DNA from: an uncultured Bacteroidales bacterium
Lineage (GTDB): Bacteria > Bacteroidota > Bacteroidia > Bacteroidales > Paludibacteraceae
Direction: 5' to 3'
DNA: 60,908 nucleotides
NCBI GenBank assembly: GCA_946187695.1
Contig: CAMHSB010000011.1
Coordinates: 1-60,908, forward strand
The first letter of the stretch is position 1; every line of letters begins with the position of its first letter. The position numbers were made by a program, and so were the translations under genes. The notes below the pieces were generated by a model. The model saw only the letters and a list, made by a program, of their open reading frames with translations. It did not search any database and was not told where the DNA came from. Positions 6,979-15,204 of the stretch are shown here, in pieces.

Positions 6979-9900
6979 TTATTCAAATTCATAGATGTCG
7001 TAAAAGCGTTCGAAGTAAGCGCATAGTTTCTCCAAGACGCGCTGTTTGGTTGCGGCACGTTCGTTATTGGGGCTGAAGAGCGGTAGAGGTGGGAGGCATT
7101 GGGTGATGGCTGTACCCTGCATCTCCACTTCGCCTGTCTGGAAGGCTTTGCGCACAAAAGCAATCGTCTGGTCGCGTTTAAGGTTTTCCGACGCAATGAT
7201 CTCGTCCAACTGTTGCTGTGCCTCTTCATGCACAAACGCCATCCACTGCTTGCCGATCTCCTTATCGGGCGAGTAGCGTTTGACAAAGGCGTCAATGAGA
7301 TCACGTTTGTTACGCAAAGCAGGGCTGGAGCCTATTGCTTTGGAGAGCAGTTCTTCGAGCGTCGGACCATCGACCACTTTATCTTTGCCGTATTTCTTGG
7401 CAATGAGTTCGAGGATGTAATCGATATTGATCTCCACCTGTTTGATGAGTTCGATTTCGAAGGTGAGGTCATCGTTGATATCAACCGCATCGCCTTCCGT
7501 ATGGTGACGGTATTTCTCGCTGAGATCGAGGTAAACGGACTTATAGTCTTGCTCGGCAAAGTCGGAGATGTAGTTGGGTTTGTCTTCTTCGAAGCGATCG
7601 AAGGTGTTAAGCAGATTGACCATGCGGAGGTACGAACCAAAGAGCCGGATAAACTCTTTCTCTTTTTCCTCTCCTATCAATGGCATATTCGCCGGATCCG
7701 GGAAGAGTTGTTTGAGTGCTTCGGCAATCTTGACAAAACCGATATGCTTCTTACCGTTCTCGTCCGTGTAGCCGTTGATATAATCGTCGTAGGATTTGAG
7801 CAGGACGATGTTACATGCGTTCTTGTCACCGAAGAGTGTGATGGCATCATTGGTCTCTTTCTCCAGATTGCGGAAACAAACGATGTTACCAAACTGCTTG
7901 ATGGTGTTGAGGATACGGTTGGTGCGGCTGTAAGACTGCATGAGTCCGTGCTGGCGCAGGTTCTTATCCACCCAAAGGGTGTTGAGGGTCGTTGCGTCGA
8001 AACCGGTGAGGAACATATTGACCACGATGAGCATGTCCAGTTCGCGGTTCTTCATGCGGTTGGACAAGTCTTTGTAGTAATTACCGAACTGATCCGAGGA
8101 CGTATCGAAGTTGCAACCGAACATGTCGTTATAATCGGCAATAGCTGCTTCGAGGAAGTCGCGAGAGGACTTGTCTAATTTCGCCGCACTATCACTGTTC
8201 TCTTCATCGAGGATACCATTGAGTTCGACCTCTTCGTTTGCTCCGTAACTATAGATGAGGGCTATCTTCAGACGTTTGTCTTCGGGCAGGAGGTCTTGCT
8301 GACGCTGGAACTCGGTGTAATAGAGTTTGGCGGCATCGATGGAAGCGGTCGCGAGAATGGAGTTAAAGCCTGTCACGCGTTTATCATCCAGTTTGTATGA
8401 ACGATTGCGATAGGTCTTCTGGTCAAAGTGCTGCAGGATATATTCCACGATGTTATGGATGCGTTCAGGCGCAAGCAACGCACGTTCGCGATCGATGTCA
8501 CGCACCTGTGCATCGTCGATGCATTCTTTCGTTCCTACCGTTTTGATATACTCTACGCGAAACGGCAACACGTTCTCATCGGCAATCGCATTGATGACTG
8601 TATAGGTATGCAGACAATCGCCGAAAGTCTGTGCAGTAGTCAACAATGCCTGCTGCGCGTTTTCCGGGAAGATTGGCGTACCGGTGAAGCCAAAGATGTG
8701 GTATTTGTTGAAGCGCTTTACGATCAGCTTGTGCATATCGCCGAACTGTGAACGGTGACACTCATCGAAGATGATGACGACGTGCTTGTCGTATATGGGG
8801 TGCTTATGCTCGGACTTGCAGAACTGGTTGAGTTTTTGGATGGTCGTAATGATGATACGATCTTTGTCTTTGCTCAACTGCTCATGCAGTACGGCAGTTG
8901 ATTTATTATGACTGACGCAGCCTTTCTTGAACTTCTCGTACTCCTTCATCGTCTGATAGTCGAGGTCTTTACGATCGACGACGAACAGCACTTTGTCCAC
9001 GTACTCCAGTTGGGTACACAGTTGTGCGGTCTTGAAGGATGTGAGTGTCTTACCGGAACCGGTAGTGTGCCAGATGTAACCGCCCGCATCAATCGTACCC
9101 ATCTTCCGTTGGTTGGTAGCGATGAGGATCTTTTGCAGAATAGCCTCGGTAGCGGCAATCTGATAGGGTCGCATCACCATCAGTTTTTGGTCGGCGGTAA
9201 AGACGCAATAGCGCGTGAGGATATTGAGCAAAGTATGCCGTGCAAAGAAGGTCGCAGTGAAGTCCGTCAGTTCGCGGATAGGCGTGTTCTCTGCATCAGC
9301 CCAATAGGAAGTGAACTCGAACGAGTCGCAAGTCTTGGTACCATCTTCCAAGATAGCATCATTCGGTTTCTTGCGGTTCAGTTCGGTAAACGCTCCTCGG
9401 CTGGTTGTGTTGGAGTAGTATTTGGTTTCGGTGCCGTTCGAGATGACGAACAGCTGCACGTAGTCAAACAGACCGTTGTCGATACCAAAGGCATCGCGGT
9501 GATAGCGGTTGATCTGGTTGAAGGCTTCTTTGATAGCTACGCCGCGTTTCTTGAGTTCGATATGCACCATCGGAAGCCCGTTGACGAGGATCGTCACGTC
9601 ATAGCGGCATTTGCGTTTGCCTGCCTCAGCCTTGTACTGGTGAATGACTTGCAGGCGGTTCTCGTGGATATGCTTCTTGTCGATCAGTTTGATGTTCTGG
9701 AAGGTGCGATTATCGCGGATGAGGACCAGCTGCGAAGTCTTGTCGTCTTGCAGAAGCGTGGTCTTATCTTTGAACGATGCGCCTTGGTTGGCCAGATGGA
9801 CACGGAAGAAACCTTTCCACTCGTTGTCCGTGAAGGTGATGCCGTTGAGGAGTTCCAACTGATTGCGCAGGTTAGCCTCCATCTCCTCAGAAGTATGGAT

Positions 9901-10047
9901 ATCCAGATACTCATATCCCTGTGCTTGCAACTGCGCGATGAGTGCATCTTCCAACTGCGCCTCGCTCTGATAAGCGGTGCGGGAAGAAGGCTTGTATTCG
10001 TATTTCGATACAACCGTCGATTGCGGGTTTTCGGCAATTAGTTTCAT
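6979..10047 (-). CDS. hsdR: Type I restriction enzyme, R (motor and nuclease) subunit
   Basis: A 1022-residue protein, normal length for HsdR. The N-terminal PD-(D/E)xK nuclease core reads YDVTILVNGLPMVHIELKKRG (D...ExK), followed by the QxxxY-like EAFNQINRYH. The superfamily 2 helicase part has Walker A TTGSGKTLTS near residue 330, a DEAD-type box FDECHRSQ near 425 and GFTGTPIF. The C-terminus is helical and should contact HsdM. The subunit translocates DNA with ATP and cuts unmodified DNA at a distance in a complex with HsdM and HsdS. The start overlaps the hsdS stop by 4 bases. The motor and nuclease motifs are intact, so restriction is probably active. Confidence 0.96.
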   Translation of the reverse strand: MKLIAENPQSTVVSKYEYKPSSRTAYQSEAQLEDALIAQLQAQGYEYLDIHTSEEMEANLRNQLELLNGITFTDNEWKGFFRVHLANQGASFKDKTTLLQDDKTSQLVLIRDNRTFQNIKLIDKKHIHENRLQVIHQYKAEAGKRKCRYDVTILVNGLPMVHIELKKRGVAIKEAFNQINRYHRDAFGIDNGLFDYVQLFVISNGTETKYYSNTTSRGAFTELNRKKPNDAILEDGTKTCDSFEFTSYWADAENTPIRELTDFTATFFARHTLLNILTRYCVFTADQKLMVMRPYQIAATEAILQKILIATNQRKMGTIDAGGYIWHTTGSGKTLTSFKTAQLCTQLEYVDKVLFVVDRKDLDYQTMKEYEKFKKGCVSHNKSTAVLHEQLSKDKDRIIITTIQKLNQFCKSEHKHPIYDKHVVIIFDECHRSQFGDMHKLIVKRFNKYHIFGFTGTPIFPENAQQALLTTAQTFGDCLHTYTVINAIADENVLPFRVEYIKTVGTKECIDDAQVRDIDRERALLAPERIHNIVEYILQHFDQKTYRNRSYKLDDKRVTGFNSILATASIDAAKLYYTEFQRQQDLLPEDKRLKIALIYSYGANEEVELNGILDEENSDSAAKLDKSSRDFLEAAIADYNDMFGCNFDTSSDQFGNYYKDLSNRMKNRELDMLIVVNMFLTGFDATTLNTLWVDKNLRQHGLMQSYSRTNRILNTIKQFGNIVCFRNLEKETNDAITLFGDKNACNIVLLKSYDDYINGYTDENGKKHIGFVKIAEALKQLFPDPANMPLIGEEKEKEFIRLFGSYLRMVNLLNTFDRFEEDKPNYISDFAEQDYKSVYLDLSEKYRHHTEGDAVDINDDLTFEIELIKQVEINIDYILELIAKKYGKDKVVDGPTLEELLSKAIGSSPALRNKRDLIDAFVKRYSPDKEIGKQWMAFVHEEAQQQLDEIIASENLKRDQTIAFVRKAFQTGEVEMQGTAITQCLPPLPLFSPNNERAATKQRVLEKLCAYFERFYDIYEFE

Positions 10048-11219
10048 ACGGCTTTACGAGGAAAGGTTAATAATAAGTCACGATAATACTCATATCGTTT
10101 CTGCTGACGAATCTGCTCGGCGGGGATACCCTCTTCCATACTTGTAATGAGTTTCTCGAATTTGTCGAGGAATACTACAAGTTCTGCTTGTTTCTCAATA
10201 GAAGGAATTGCAATTTGATACTCCAATACTTTATCTTTATCGCCTCGTGGCATTTTTGCTCCGCTCGAATATTGCGTATCATAGATAAAGAAACGTTCAT
10301 CTGCTAATGCATGGTACAAGAATCGTGGAAGTATCATATCACGATACTTGCCTTTTATACCTAAAGTGATTACATCACCGTTGGTGCCACCCTCATTATC
10401 AGCTAACCAAATTTTACGTAGGTACGGTCTTATATTGCCTATCAGGACATTGTCTTTATGATAGTTGATGACGTTGCCAATAGTAGGAACCGACATAGAC
10501 GGAATCTTTCCCTGTTTATTGGACAATAAGTTCTCAACACTAACGTAGGTATCTTCGTCAAGTTCAGAAGCAGAAATACGATCTTTTACCAAATCACAAA
10601 TTTCTCCAAGCGGTTTGAAATCCCAATTGCAATCATCGGATTTGTCAGCAGAATTGCTTTCCGAGTGTGGCGTAAGTAGTCGGGTACGATAGTACTCGTA
10701 CTGCTTACGACGCAGATGCAGCTCCGCTTGCAGCTCCGCTGCGAGTGCCGAAAATTTATCGAGGCACTCGACGATTTTTTTTTGAATTTCGAGGGGTGGT
10801 ATGGGGATTTCGAAATCCGATATAGACGAAGGATGTACATGGGGTACTCCACTTCCCTTTTTTGTGTGATATATCTTATCCTGTATGTTCGTCAAAAAGT
10901 AATACACAAACTTAATATCAAGAGATGACTCTTTGGGTGTAACCGTAAAGGCATCAGACACAAATATCGGTTGTTCCCAATATGCAACATAGCCCGCGTA
11001 AGCCCCAGAACCGGCTACCGTGATATTTTTGCCAGTTCTATTACTTTGATTATGGAAATATGCGGGCTTTTGTCCTCCCGCAATAACAGGTATTTCACCT
11101 TCTTCTGCTTGATTTGCAGTAATAGTAGAGCCACGCTTCATTTCACAAACCTCACCGAGTTTTTTATACTCCACGCCATTCGGACACAGGTCCTTTATCA
11201 TTTGTTCTATGTTGGTCAT
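10044..11219 (-). CDS. hsdS: Type I restriction enzyme, S (specificity) subunit
   Basis: A 391-residue specificity subunit with two target-recognition domains. The first begins near residue 18 (KLGEVCEMKRGSTIT) and ends at the central conserved helix (PPLEIQKKIVECLDKF...QYEYYRTRLLT). The second begins near 205 (FKPLGEICDLVKDRISASE) and ends in an equivalent helix (IPSIEKQAELVVFLDKF...RYEYYRDLLLT). The near-repeat of the two conserved helices is typical and allows shuffling of specificity by recombination. Each domain reads half of a split DNA target. It lies 11 bases after hsdM and overlaps hsdR by 4 bases. Confidence 0.95.
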   Translation of the reverse strand: MTNIEQMIKDLCPNGVEYKKLGEVCEMKRGSTITANQAEEGEIPVIAGGQKPAYFHNQSNRTGKNITVAGSGAYAGYVAYWEQPIFVSDAFTVTPKESSLDIKFVYYFLTNIQDKIYHTKKGSGVPHVHPSSISDFEIPIPPLEIQKKIVECLDKFSALAAELQAELHLRRKQYEYYRTRLLTPHSESNSADKSDDCNWDFKPLGEICDLVKDRISASELDEDTYVSVENLLSNKQGKIPSMSVPTIGNVINYHKDNVLIGNIRPYLRKIWLADNEGGTNGDVITLGIKGKYRDMILPRFLYHALADERFFIYDTQYSSGAKMPRGDKDKVLEYQIAIPSIEKQAELVVFLDKFEKLITSMEEGIPAEQIRQQKRYEYYRDLLLTFPRKAV

Positions 11220-11230
11220 AGGGCGTGTGA

Positions 11231-12781
11231 TTAGAGGTTAGCAATTAATTCATCTATCTGCGCACGCAGTTCGTTCTCGCGAGCTACTATCTGCCTCAGT
11301 TCGGCATTGAGAGCATCGATGTCAATATGCTCACGCGTATCTTCTTGCTCTACGTACGAGTTAACGGATAGATTATAACTATTATCCGCAATCACGGTAT
11401 TGCTAATTAGAGCGCTTAGGTGCTGTTCCTCTTTACGGTGGGTATAAAGACCGAGGATGCGGTTGATATTGTCGTCAGTCAGTTTGTTCTTGTTTCCCTC
11501 GTGCACGAACTCATTCGAGGCATCGATAAAGAGCACTTTGTTGTCCGTCTTGTTCTTGCGGATGACGATGATACAAGTAGCGATGCTGACACCGAAGAAG
11601 AGGTTAGCCGGCAATTGGATGACTGCATCGACGTAGTTGTTGTCGACGAGGTATTGGCGAATCTTCTGTTCCGCACCACCCCGATAAAGGACGCCCGGGA
11701 ACTCAACGATAGCCGCAGCACCATCGGTAGCCAGCCAAGAGAGCATGTGCATGGTGAAAGCCAGATCGGCTTTGGACTTAGGTGCTAACACGCCAGCAGG
11801 CGAGAAACGGCGGTCGTTGATGAGGACAGGATCGTCATCGCCTTTCCATTTGATCGAGTACGGCGGATTAGATACGATCACATCAAACGGCTGGTCATCC
11901 CAGTGTTGGGGTTCGAGCAACGTATCACCCAGTGCGATGCTGAAATGATTATAGTTGATGTCGTGCAGGAACATATTGATACGGCAGAGGTTGTAGGTCG
12001 TTTGGTTGATCTCCTGACCGAAGAAACCTTGCTGCACGTTCTCTTTGCCGATGACTTTGGCAACTTGCATCAGCAGCGAACCACTACCGCACGCAGGATC
12101 ATAGACCTTGCGCACCTTGGTCTTGTTGAGCGTTGCAATACGCGCGAGGAGTTCGCTTACTTCCTGAGGCGTGAAGAACTCACCACCGGACTTGCCCGCA
12201 TTACCTGCGTACATCTTCATAAGGAACTCATACGCATCACCGAAGGCATCGATACGATTCTCTTTCGGTCCTTCGAGATTCATGTCACCTACCGCATCCA
12301 AGATACGCGCGAGACGTTCATTACGTTTATCAACCGACGAACCGAGTTTGGTTGAGTTGACATCGAGATCATCGAACAAACCTTTCATATCATCCTCACT
12401 CTCCGTTCCGATAGCTGAGGCTTCAATGGACTTGAACGCTTTATCCAGCGTCATGTTCAGTTCGTCGTCCTGATGCGCGTTCTTGCGAACATTGCAGAAG
12501 AGTTGAGACGGCAGAATGAAGAAACCTTTCTCCGCTACGATGCTTGCTCGTGCAGACTCGGCTTGGGCATCATCAAACGCAGCGTAGTCGAAATTAGGAT
12601 ATCCGGCTTTGAGTTGTTCCTCGTTGATGTAATTGGTGATGTTCTCCGAGATATAGCGGTAGAACAACATGCCAAGCACGTACTGCTTGAAATCCCAACC
12701 ATCAACCGAGCCGCGTAACTCATTCGCGATTGCCCAGATACTCTTGAATAACTCTTGTTTTTGTTGCGTTGATGTTGCCAT
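11231..12781 (-). CDS. hsdM: Type I modification methyltransferase, M subunit
   Basis: A 516-residue N6-adenine methyltransferase starting [12 protein letters not shown]. It has the N-terminal HsdM helical domain, the SAM-binding motif [10 protein letters not shown] (218-227) and catalytic NPPY (295-298), plus the usual [10 protein letters not shown] leader to the catalytic domain. It methylates host DNA with HsdS, protecting it from HsdR. The reading frame is open for another 201 codons upstream through the REP array, but the -33/-7 promoter at 12836-12867 lies inside that stretch and the extension is pure repeat, so 12781 is the start. Confidence 0.96.
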   Translation of the reverse strand: MATSTQQKQELFKSIWAIANELRGSVDGWDFKQYVLGMLFYRYISENITNYINEEQLKAGYPNFDYAAFDDAQAESARASIVAEKGFFILPSQLFCNVRKNAHQDDELNMTLDKAFKSIEASAIGTESEDDMKGLFDDLDVNSTKLGSSVDKRNERLARILDAVGDMNLEGPKENRIDAFGDAYEFLMKMYAGNAGKSGGEFFTPQEVSELLARIATLNKTKVRKVYDPACGSGSLLMQVAKVIGKENVQQGFFGQEINQTTYNLCRINMFLHDINYNHFSIALGDTLLEPQHWDDQPFDVIVSNPPYSIKWKGDDDPVLINDRRFSPAGVLAPKSKADLAFTMHMLSWLATDGAAAIVEFPGVLYRGGAEQKIRQYLVDNNYVDAVIQLPANLFFGVSIATCIIVIRKNKTDNKVLFIDASNEFVHEGNKNKLTDDNINRILGLYTHRKEEQHLSALISNTVIADNSYNLSVNSYVEQEDTREHIDIDALNAELRQIVARENELRAQIDELIANL

Positions 12782-12835
12782 ATCTTGTGTCTGTTTTATC
12801 GTTTGTTTTCTACTGCTCTGCACGCAAATAGCGTG

Positions 12836-12867
12836 CAAAGTTACACAAAAATTCTGACATGTGCAAA
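12836..12867 (-). promoter_or_regulatory. -33/-7 promoter of hsdM
   Basis: On the minus strand TTTG (12864-12867), 20 bases, TAACTTTG (12836-12843). Twenty-seven bases (12834-12860) are identical to the RAYT 2 promoter at 14331-14357. Confidence 0.8.
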
Positions 12868-12889
12868 TAATTCCTAAAATATTGCAAAA

Positions 12890-13273
12890 AAATATGGGAA
12901 ATGGACTTTGACCAATAGTCAAAGCAAAAGAAGAATCTTTTTGGGGATGGGGACTCTGACTGATAGTCAGAGCAAAGGAAGAATCTATTAGGGGAAATGG
13001 ACTTTGACCAATAGTCAAAGCAAAAGAAGAATCTTTTTGGGGATGGGGACTCTGACTGATAGTCAGAGCAAAGGAAGAATCTATTAGGGGAAATGGACTT
13101 TGACCAATAGTCAAAGCAAAAGAAGAATCTTTTTGGGGATGGGGACTCTGACTGGTAGTCAGAGCAAAGGAAGAATCTATTTGGGGATGGGGGCTCTGAC
13201 TGATAGTCAGAGCAAAGGAAGAATCTTTTTGGGGATGGGGACTCTGACTGGTAGTCAGAGCAAAGGAAGAATC
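12890..13273 (-). repeat. REP array: eight 48-bp units
   Basis: Read on the minus strand, each 48-bp unit starts GATTCTTCYTTTGCT, carries a hairpin (CTCTGACTATCAGTCAGAG or CTTTGACTATTGGTCAAAG) and ends in a C-rich spacer (TCCCCATCCCCAAAAA or TCCATTTCCCCTAATA). Counting from RAYT 2, the first three units are of the CTCTGAC kind with small changes; then TTTGAC and CTCTGAC units alternate. It begins 23 bases after the RAYT 2 stop and ends about 110 bases before hsdM. The TTCTTCTTTT head is also present at the REPs inside both RAYT genes, which ties the array to these transposases. Confidence 0.92.
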
Positions 13274-13296
13274 TATTAGGGGAGGGTTGGAAGAAG

Positions 13297-14316
13297 CTAT
13301 TGGGCACAGATATCTTCGGCCATGGCGTTGAGGGCGATGCAGTCGGCACGGGAGACGTGCTTGCGAGAGGGATCGTACGGCCACGGAGAGAGGATGAGTA
13401 GGCGATCGTCGGCTACGGCATCGAAGAGGAGCGCAGAGGGTTTGTAGTAGTCCTTAAAACCGTTCTCGGCTAGGTAGATGATCGGGCGTTTCTCTTGAAG
13501 GAGGGTACGGAGGATATCTTTCTCCCATTGGGAGATAAAGGGCGAGACCATGACGGAGCCTTGACGGGCAGCATCGTAGCATGAGGCGATATAGTCATTG
13601 AGGGGTTGCGGGTTTCCAAGGCGGGCTGCTTCGGTCATGGTATGGCGCACGTGGACGGGGGTGCGTTGGGCGATGTGCAAGAGGTGCGAAGAGCCAATAG
13701 CAGCATAGCTGCGGCCGTTAATCTCGACACGGGGTTGGACGCGGAAGAAACCGGGCTTAAGGCGCTTGGTGGCGAGTCGCTGTGGGTTCATGTCAAGGTA
13801 GTCGATAGTGGCGGGGAGTTGAGAGTTATGTCCCATGGGTTGGATATGCGGCATCTGAGTGAAAATGGGATCGAGGGCATAATAAGTATCCTTGCCGATT
13901 TGATCACAGAGAGATTCTTGATAGTTATGCCGACTATTAGTCGGCTCAAAAGAAGAATCATCATAAGAATAGGCGCGACCGAGCTTCTTGGCTCCCACCC
14001 AAAAGCCAGAGACGACCTCCCGGATACTCCGCGTAAGCGGGCGCTTTACGTACCAGATAAAATGAAGATGATCCGGCATCAGCGCGTAATGAAGCATCTG
14101 GATATCAGGCTGATACTTGGATATATCCCATAGGAGATTGGTGAGCGTACGACCGAATGGAGAGACATCTACGCGAGCCTGAGCGGGGTCGTTATTGGGG
14201 ATGATAAGGGAGCCGAGGAGCGGCTGGTGGGATGTGACCGTCAACGTGATATGATATAGACCGACACCACGCCAAGCTGTGCCAGGCTCTTGCCATTGCC
14301 ATTTGTCATGATCCAT
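13297..14316 (-). CDS. REP-associated tyrosine transposase (RAYT 2) with C-terminal extra domain
   Basis: A 339-residue paralogue of RAYT 1. The HUH motif is HLH at residues 83-85 ([12 protein letters not shown]), and Tyr173 in [10 protein letters not shown] is the likely nucleophile. Residues 120-130 ([11 protein letters not shown]) come from an in-frame REP palindrome at the same place as in RAYT 1. The C-terminal half keeps the extra domain ([46 protein letters not shown]). The gene ends MAEDICAQ just before the REP array, which it probably recognises. It has its own promoter at 14333-14364. Confidence 0.87.
   Translation of the reverse strand: MDHDKWQWQEPGTAWRGVGLYHITLTVTSHQPLLGSLIIPNNDPAQARVDVSPFGRTLTNLLWDISKYQPDIQMLHYALMPDHLHFIWYVKRPLTRSIREVVSGFWVGAKKLGRAYSYDDSSFEPTNSRHNYQESLCDQIGKDTYYALDPIFTQMPHIQPMGHNSQLPATIDYLDMNPQRLATKRLKPGFFRVQPRVEINGRSYAAIGSSHLLHIAQRTPVHVRHTMTEAARLGNPQPLNDYIASCYDAARQGSVMVSPFISQWEKDILRTLLQEKRPIIYLAENGFKDYYKPSALLFDAVADDRLLILSPWPYDPSRKHVSRADCIALNAMAEDICAQ
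13929..13945. repeat. REP palindrome inside RAYT 2
   Basis: GCCGACT-ATT-AGTCGGC, a perfect 7-bp stem, followed on plus by TCAAAAGAAGAATC, the same tail as the array units. It is in frame in the RAYT 2 coding sequence. Confidence 0.88.
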
Positions 14317-14332
14317 AGTCTGAAATTTTATG

Positions 14333-14364
14333 CAAAGTTACACAAAAATTCTGACATATACAAG
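14333..14364 (-). promoter_or_regulatory. -33/-7 promoter of RAYT 2
   Basis: On the minus strand CTTG (14361-14364), 20 bases, TAACTTTG (14333-14340). It is nearly a copy of the hsdM promoter. Confidence 0.75.
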
Positions 14365-14394
14365 AAAAATCTAACTTTTGTTGCGGGAAGGCAT

Positions 14395-14420
14395 AAAAAA
14401 AGCACTCGGTTGGGAGTGCT
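14395..14420 (-). terminator. Terminator of hsp20
   Basis: On the minus strand AGCACTC, a short loop, GAGTGCT, then a T-run. It lies 20 bases past the hsp20 stop. Confidence 0.88.
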
Positions 14421-14440
14421 CTGCATGGATACATGCTTTG

Positions 14441-14893
14441 TTATGAGATGGCTATTTGCCTACCGGTCTTACCTTCTTCGCGTTGGATCTTCGGCAACTC
14501 AATCGTTAAGATACCATCTTCAACCTTAGCGGCGATCTTTGCCTCGTCCACATTGTCCGGCAAAGCGTACTTCTGCTCGAAGTTCGTGTAAGCAAACTCG
14601 CGTCTCAGATAGTGAGCATGCTTATCCTCTTCCTTGTGCTCGAACTTGTTCTCAATGGCAACACACAGGTTGTGGTCTTCATCGACGTGTACGCGGCAGT
14701 ACTCTTTCTTAACACCCGGAGCAGCTAACTCAACGGTGTAACCGTTAGCGGTCTCTTGGACGTTGACCGAAGGCGCCACATTGCTGGCTGTGTTCAGCAT
14801 GTCATTGTTCAAAAACTCGTCGAATACGGTCGGGAACCATCCGTTTGTCGGCAGCCAACTGTTTCTACGATACATTGCATTTTTCATAATCAA
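14441..14893 (-). CDS. hsp20: Small heat shock protein, Hsp20/alpha-crystallin family
   Basis: A 150-residue chaperone that holds unfolding proteins in the cytoplasm without ATP. The alpha-crystallin domain spans about residues 40-140: APSVNVQETANGYTVELAAPGVKKE at the start, then ALPDNVDEAKIAAKVEDGILTIELPK, whose GILTIELPK is the diagnostic A-x-x-x-n-GvL end. The N-terminal arm has WLPTNGWFPTVFDEFL, as in Bacteroidota Hsp20. A second ATG two codons in (MKNAMYRR) may be the true start. It is single-gene, with a strong terminator and a sigma54-like promoter upstream. Confidence 0.94.
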   Translation of the reverse strand: MIMKNAMYRRNSWLPTNGWFPTVFDEFLNNDMLNTASNVAPSVNVQETANGYTVELAAPGVKKEYCRVHVDEDHNLCVAIENKFEHKEEDKHAHYLRREFAYTNFEQKYALPDNVDEAKIAAKVEDGILTIELPKIQREEGKTGRQIAIS

Positions 14894-14921
14894 TCCTCCA
14901 AATTTAGTTAAACAATGTTTA

Positions 14922-14966
14922 ACGTAGCTTGCGTAGTTTACGTTGTTGGCGTAGTATGCGTAATTG
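14922..14966. repeat. Five degenerate 9-bp units in the hsp20 leader
   Basis: ACGTAGCTT, GCGTAGTTT, ACGTTGTTG, GCGTAGTAT and GCGTAATTG in tandem on the plus strand, between hsp20 and its promoter. They would be in the 5' untranslated RNA and might affect its folding. Confidence 0.75.
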
Positions 14967-14984
14967 CGTTTTCACCCTAACTAA

Positions 14985-15002
14985 GGCAAATTATGTGCCA
15001 AC
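14985..15002 (-). promoter_or_regulatory. Sigma54-like -24/-12 promoter of hsp20
   Basis: On the minus strand GTTGGCACATAATTTGCC matches TTGGCAC-N5-TTGC with GG and GC exactly 10 bases apart. The predicted start is near 14974, giving a leader of about 80 bases before hsp20. Confidence 0.65.
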
Positions 15003-15013
15003 CCTAAAATCCC

Positions 15014-15067
15014 TGCCAATATGTCCATCTTTCGTGCCAAATTGTCCACCCTCTGCCAATTTGTCCA
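15014..15067 (-). promoter_or_regulatory. Three upstream activator-like repeats
   Basis: On the plus strand TGCCAATATGTCCA (15014), TGCCAAATTGTCCA (15035) and TGCCAATTTGTCCA (15054), spaced 21 and 19 bp, about two helical turns. They lie directly upstream of the -24 element, where a sigma54 activator would bind, although close to it for an enhancer. Confidence 0.6.
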
Positions 15068-15109
15068 TCTTGAGATACGTGAATTTTTTCTCTTTATTTT
15101 TGAAAATCC

Positions 15110-15140
15110 TTGCACAATTCAAAAAAATGAAGTAATTTTG
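15110..15140 (+). promoter_or_regulatory. -33/-7 promoter of endonuclease I
   Basis: TTG (15110-15112), 20 bases, TAATTTTG (15133-15140), about 65 bases before the start codon. Confidence 0.7.
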
Positions 15141-15204
15141 TGGCAAATTTTGAATAAAAGCCCTTAACACCCCTGTATGGACGTGGATTTTATTTCGCAT
15201 TGAT

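Larger units (their letters stand above)
5842..14364 (-). mobile_element. RAYT-bracketed restriction-modification module
   Basis: Two paralogous RAYT genes, both minus strand, flank hsdM-hsdS-hsdR, and REP hairpins lie inside and just downstream of each RAYT. RAYTs are usually domesticated single genes, so movement of the whole unit is inference; no target-site duplication was identified. Confidence 0.4.

Noticed and set aside
8908..10041. Long plus-strand frames opposite hsdR
   Set aside because: Shadow frames; the minus strand carries clear nuclease and helicase motifs.
12890..13273. The 48-bp array as a CRISPR
   Set aside because: Spacers are not unique: units are whole near-copies with palindromes and a tandem 48-bp period, and no cas genes are near.
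12782..13384. A 201-codon N-terminal extension of HsdM in the same frame
   Set aside because: It is a translation of the 48-bp REP array and contains the hsdM promoter; HsdM families start at the [14 protein letters not shown] sequence.
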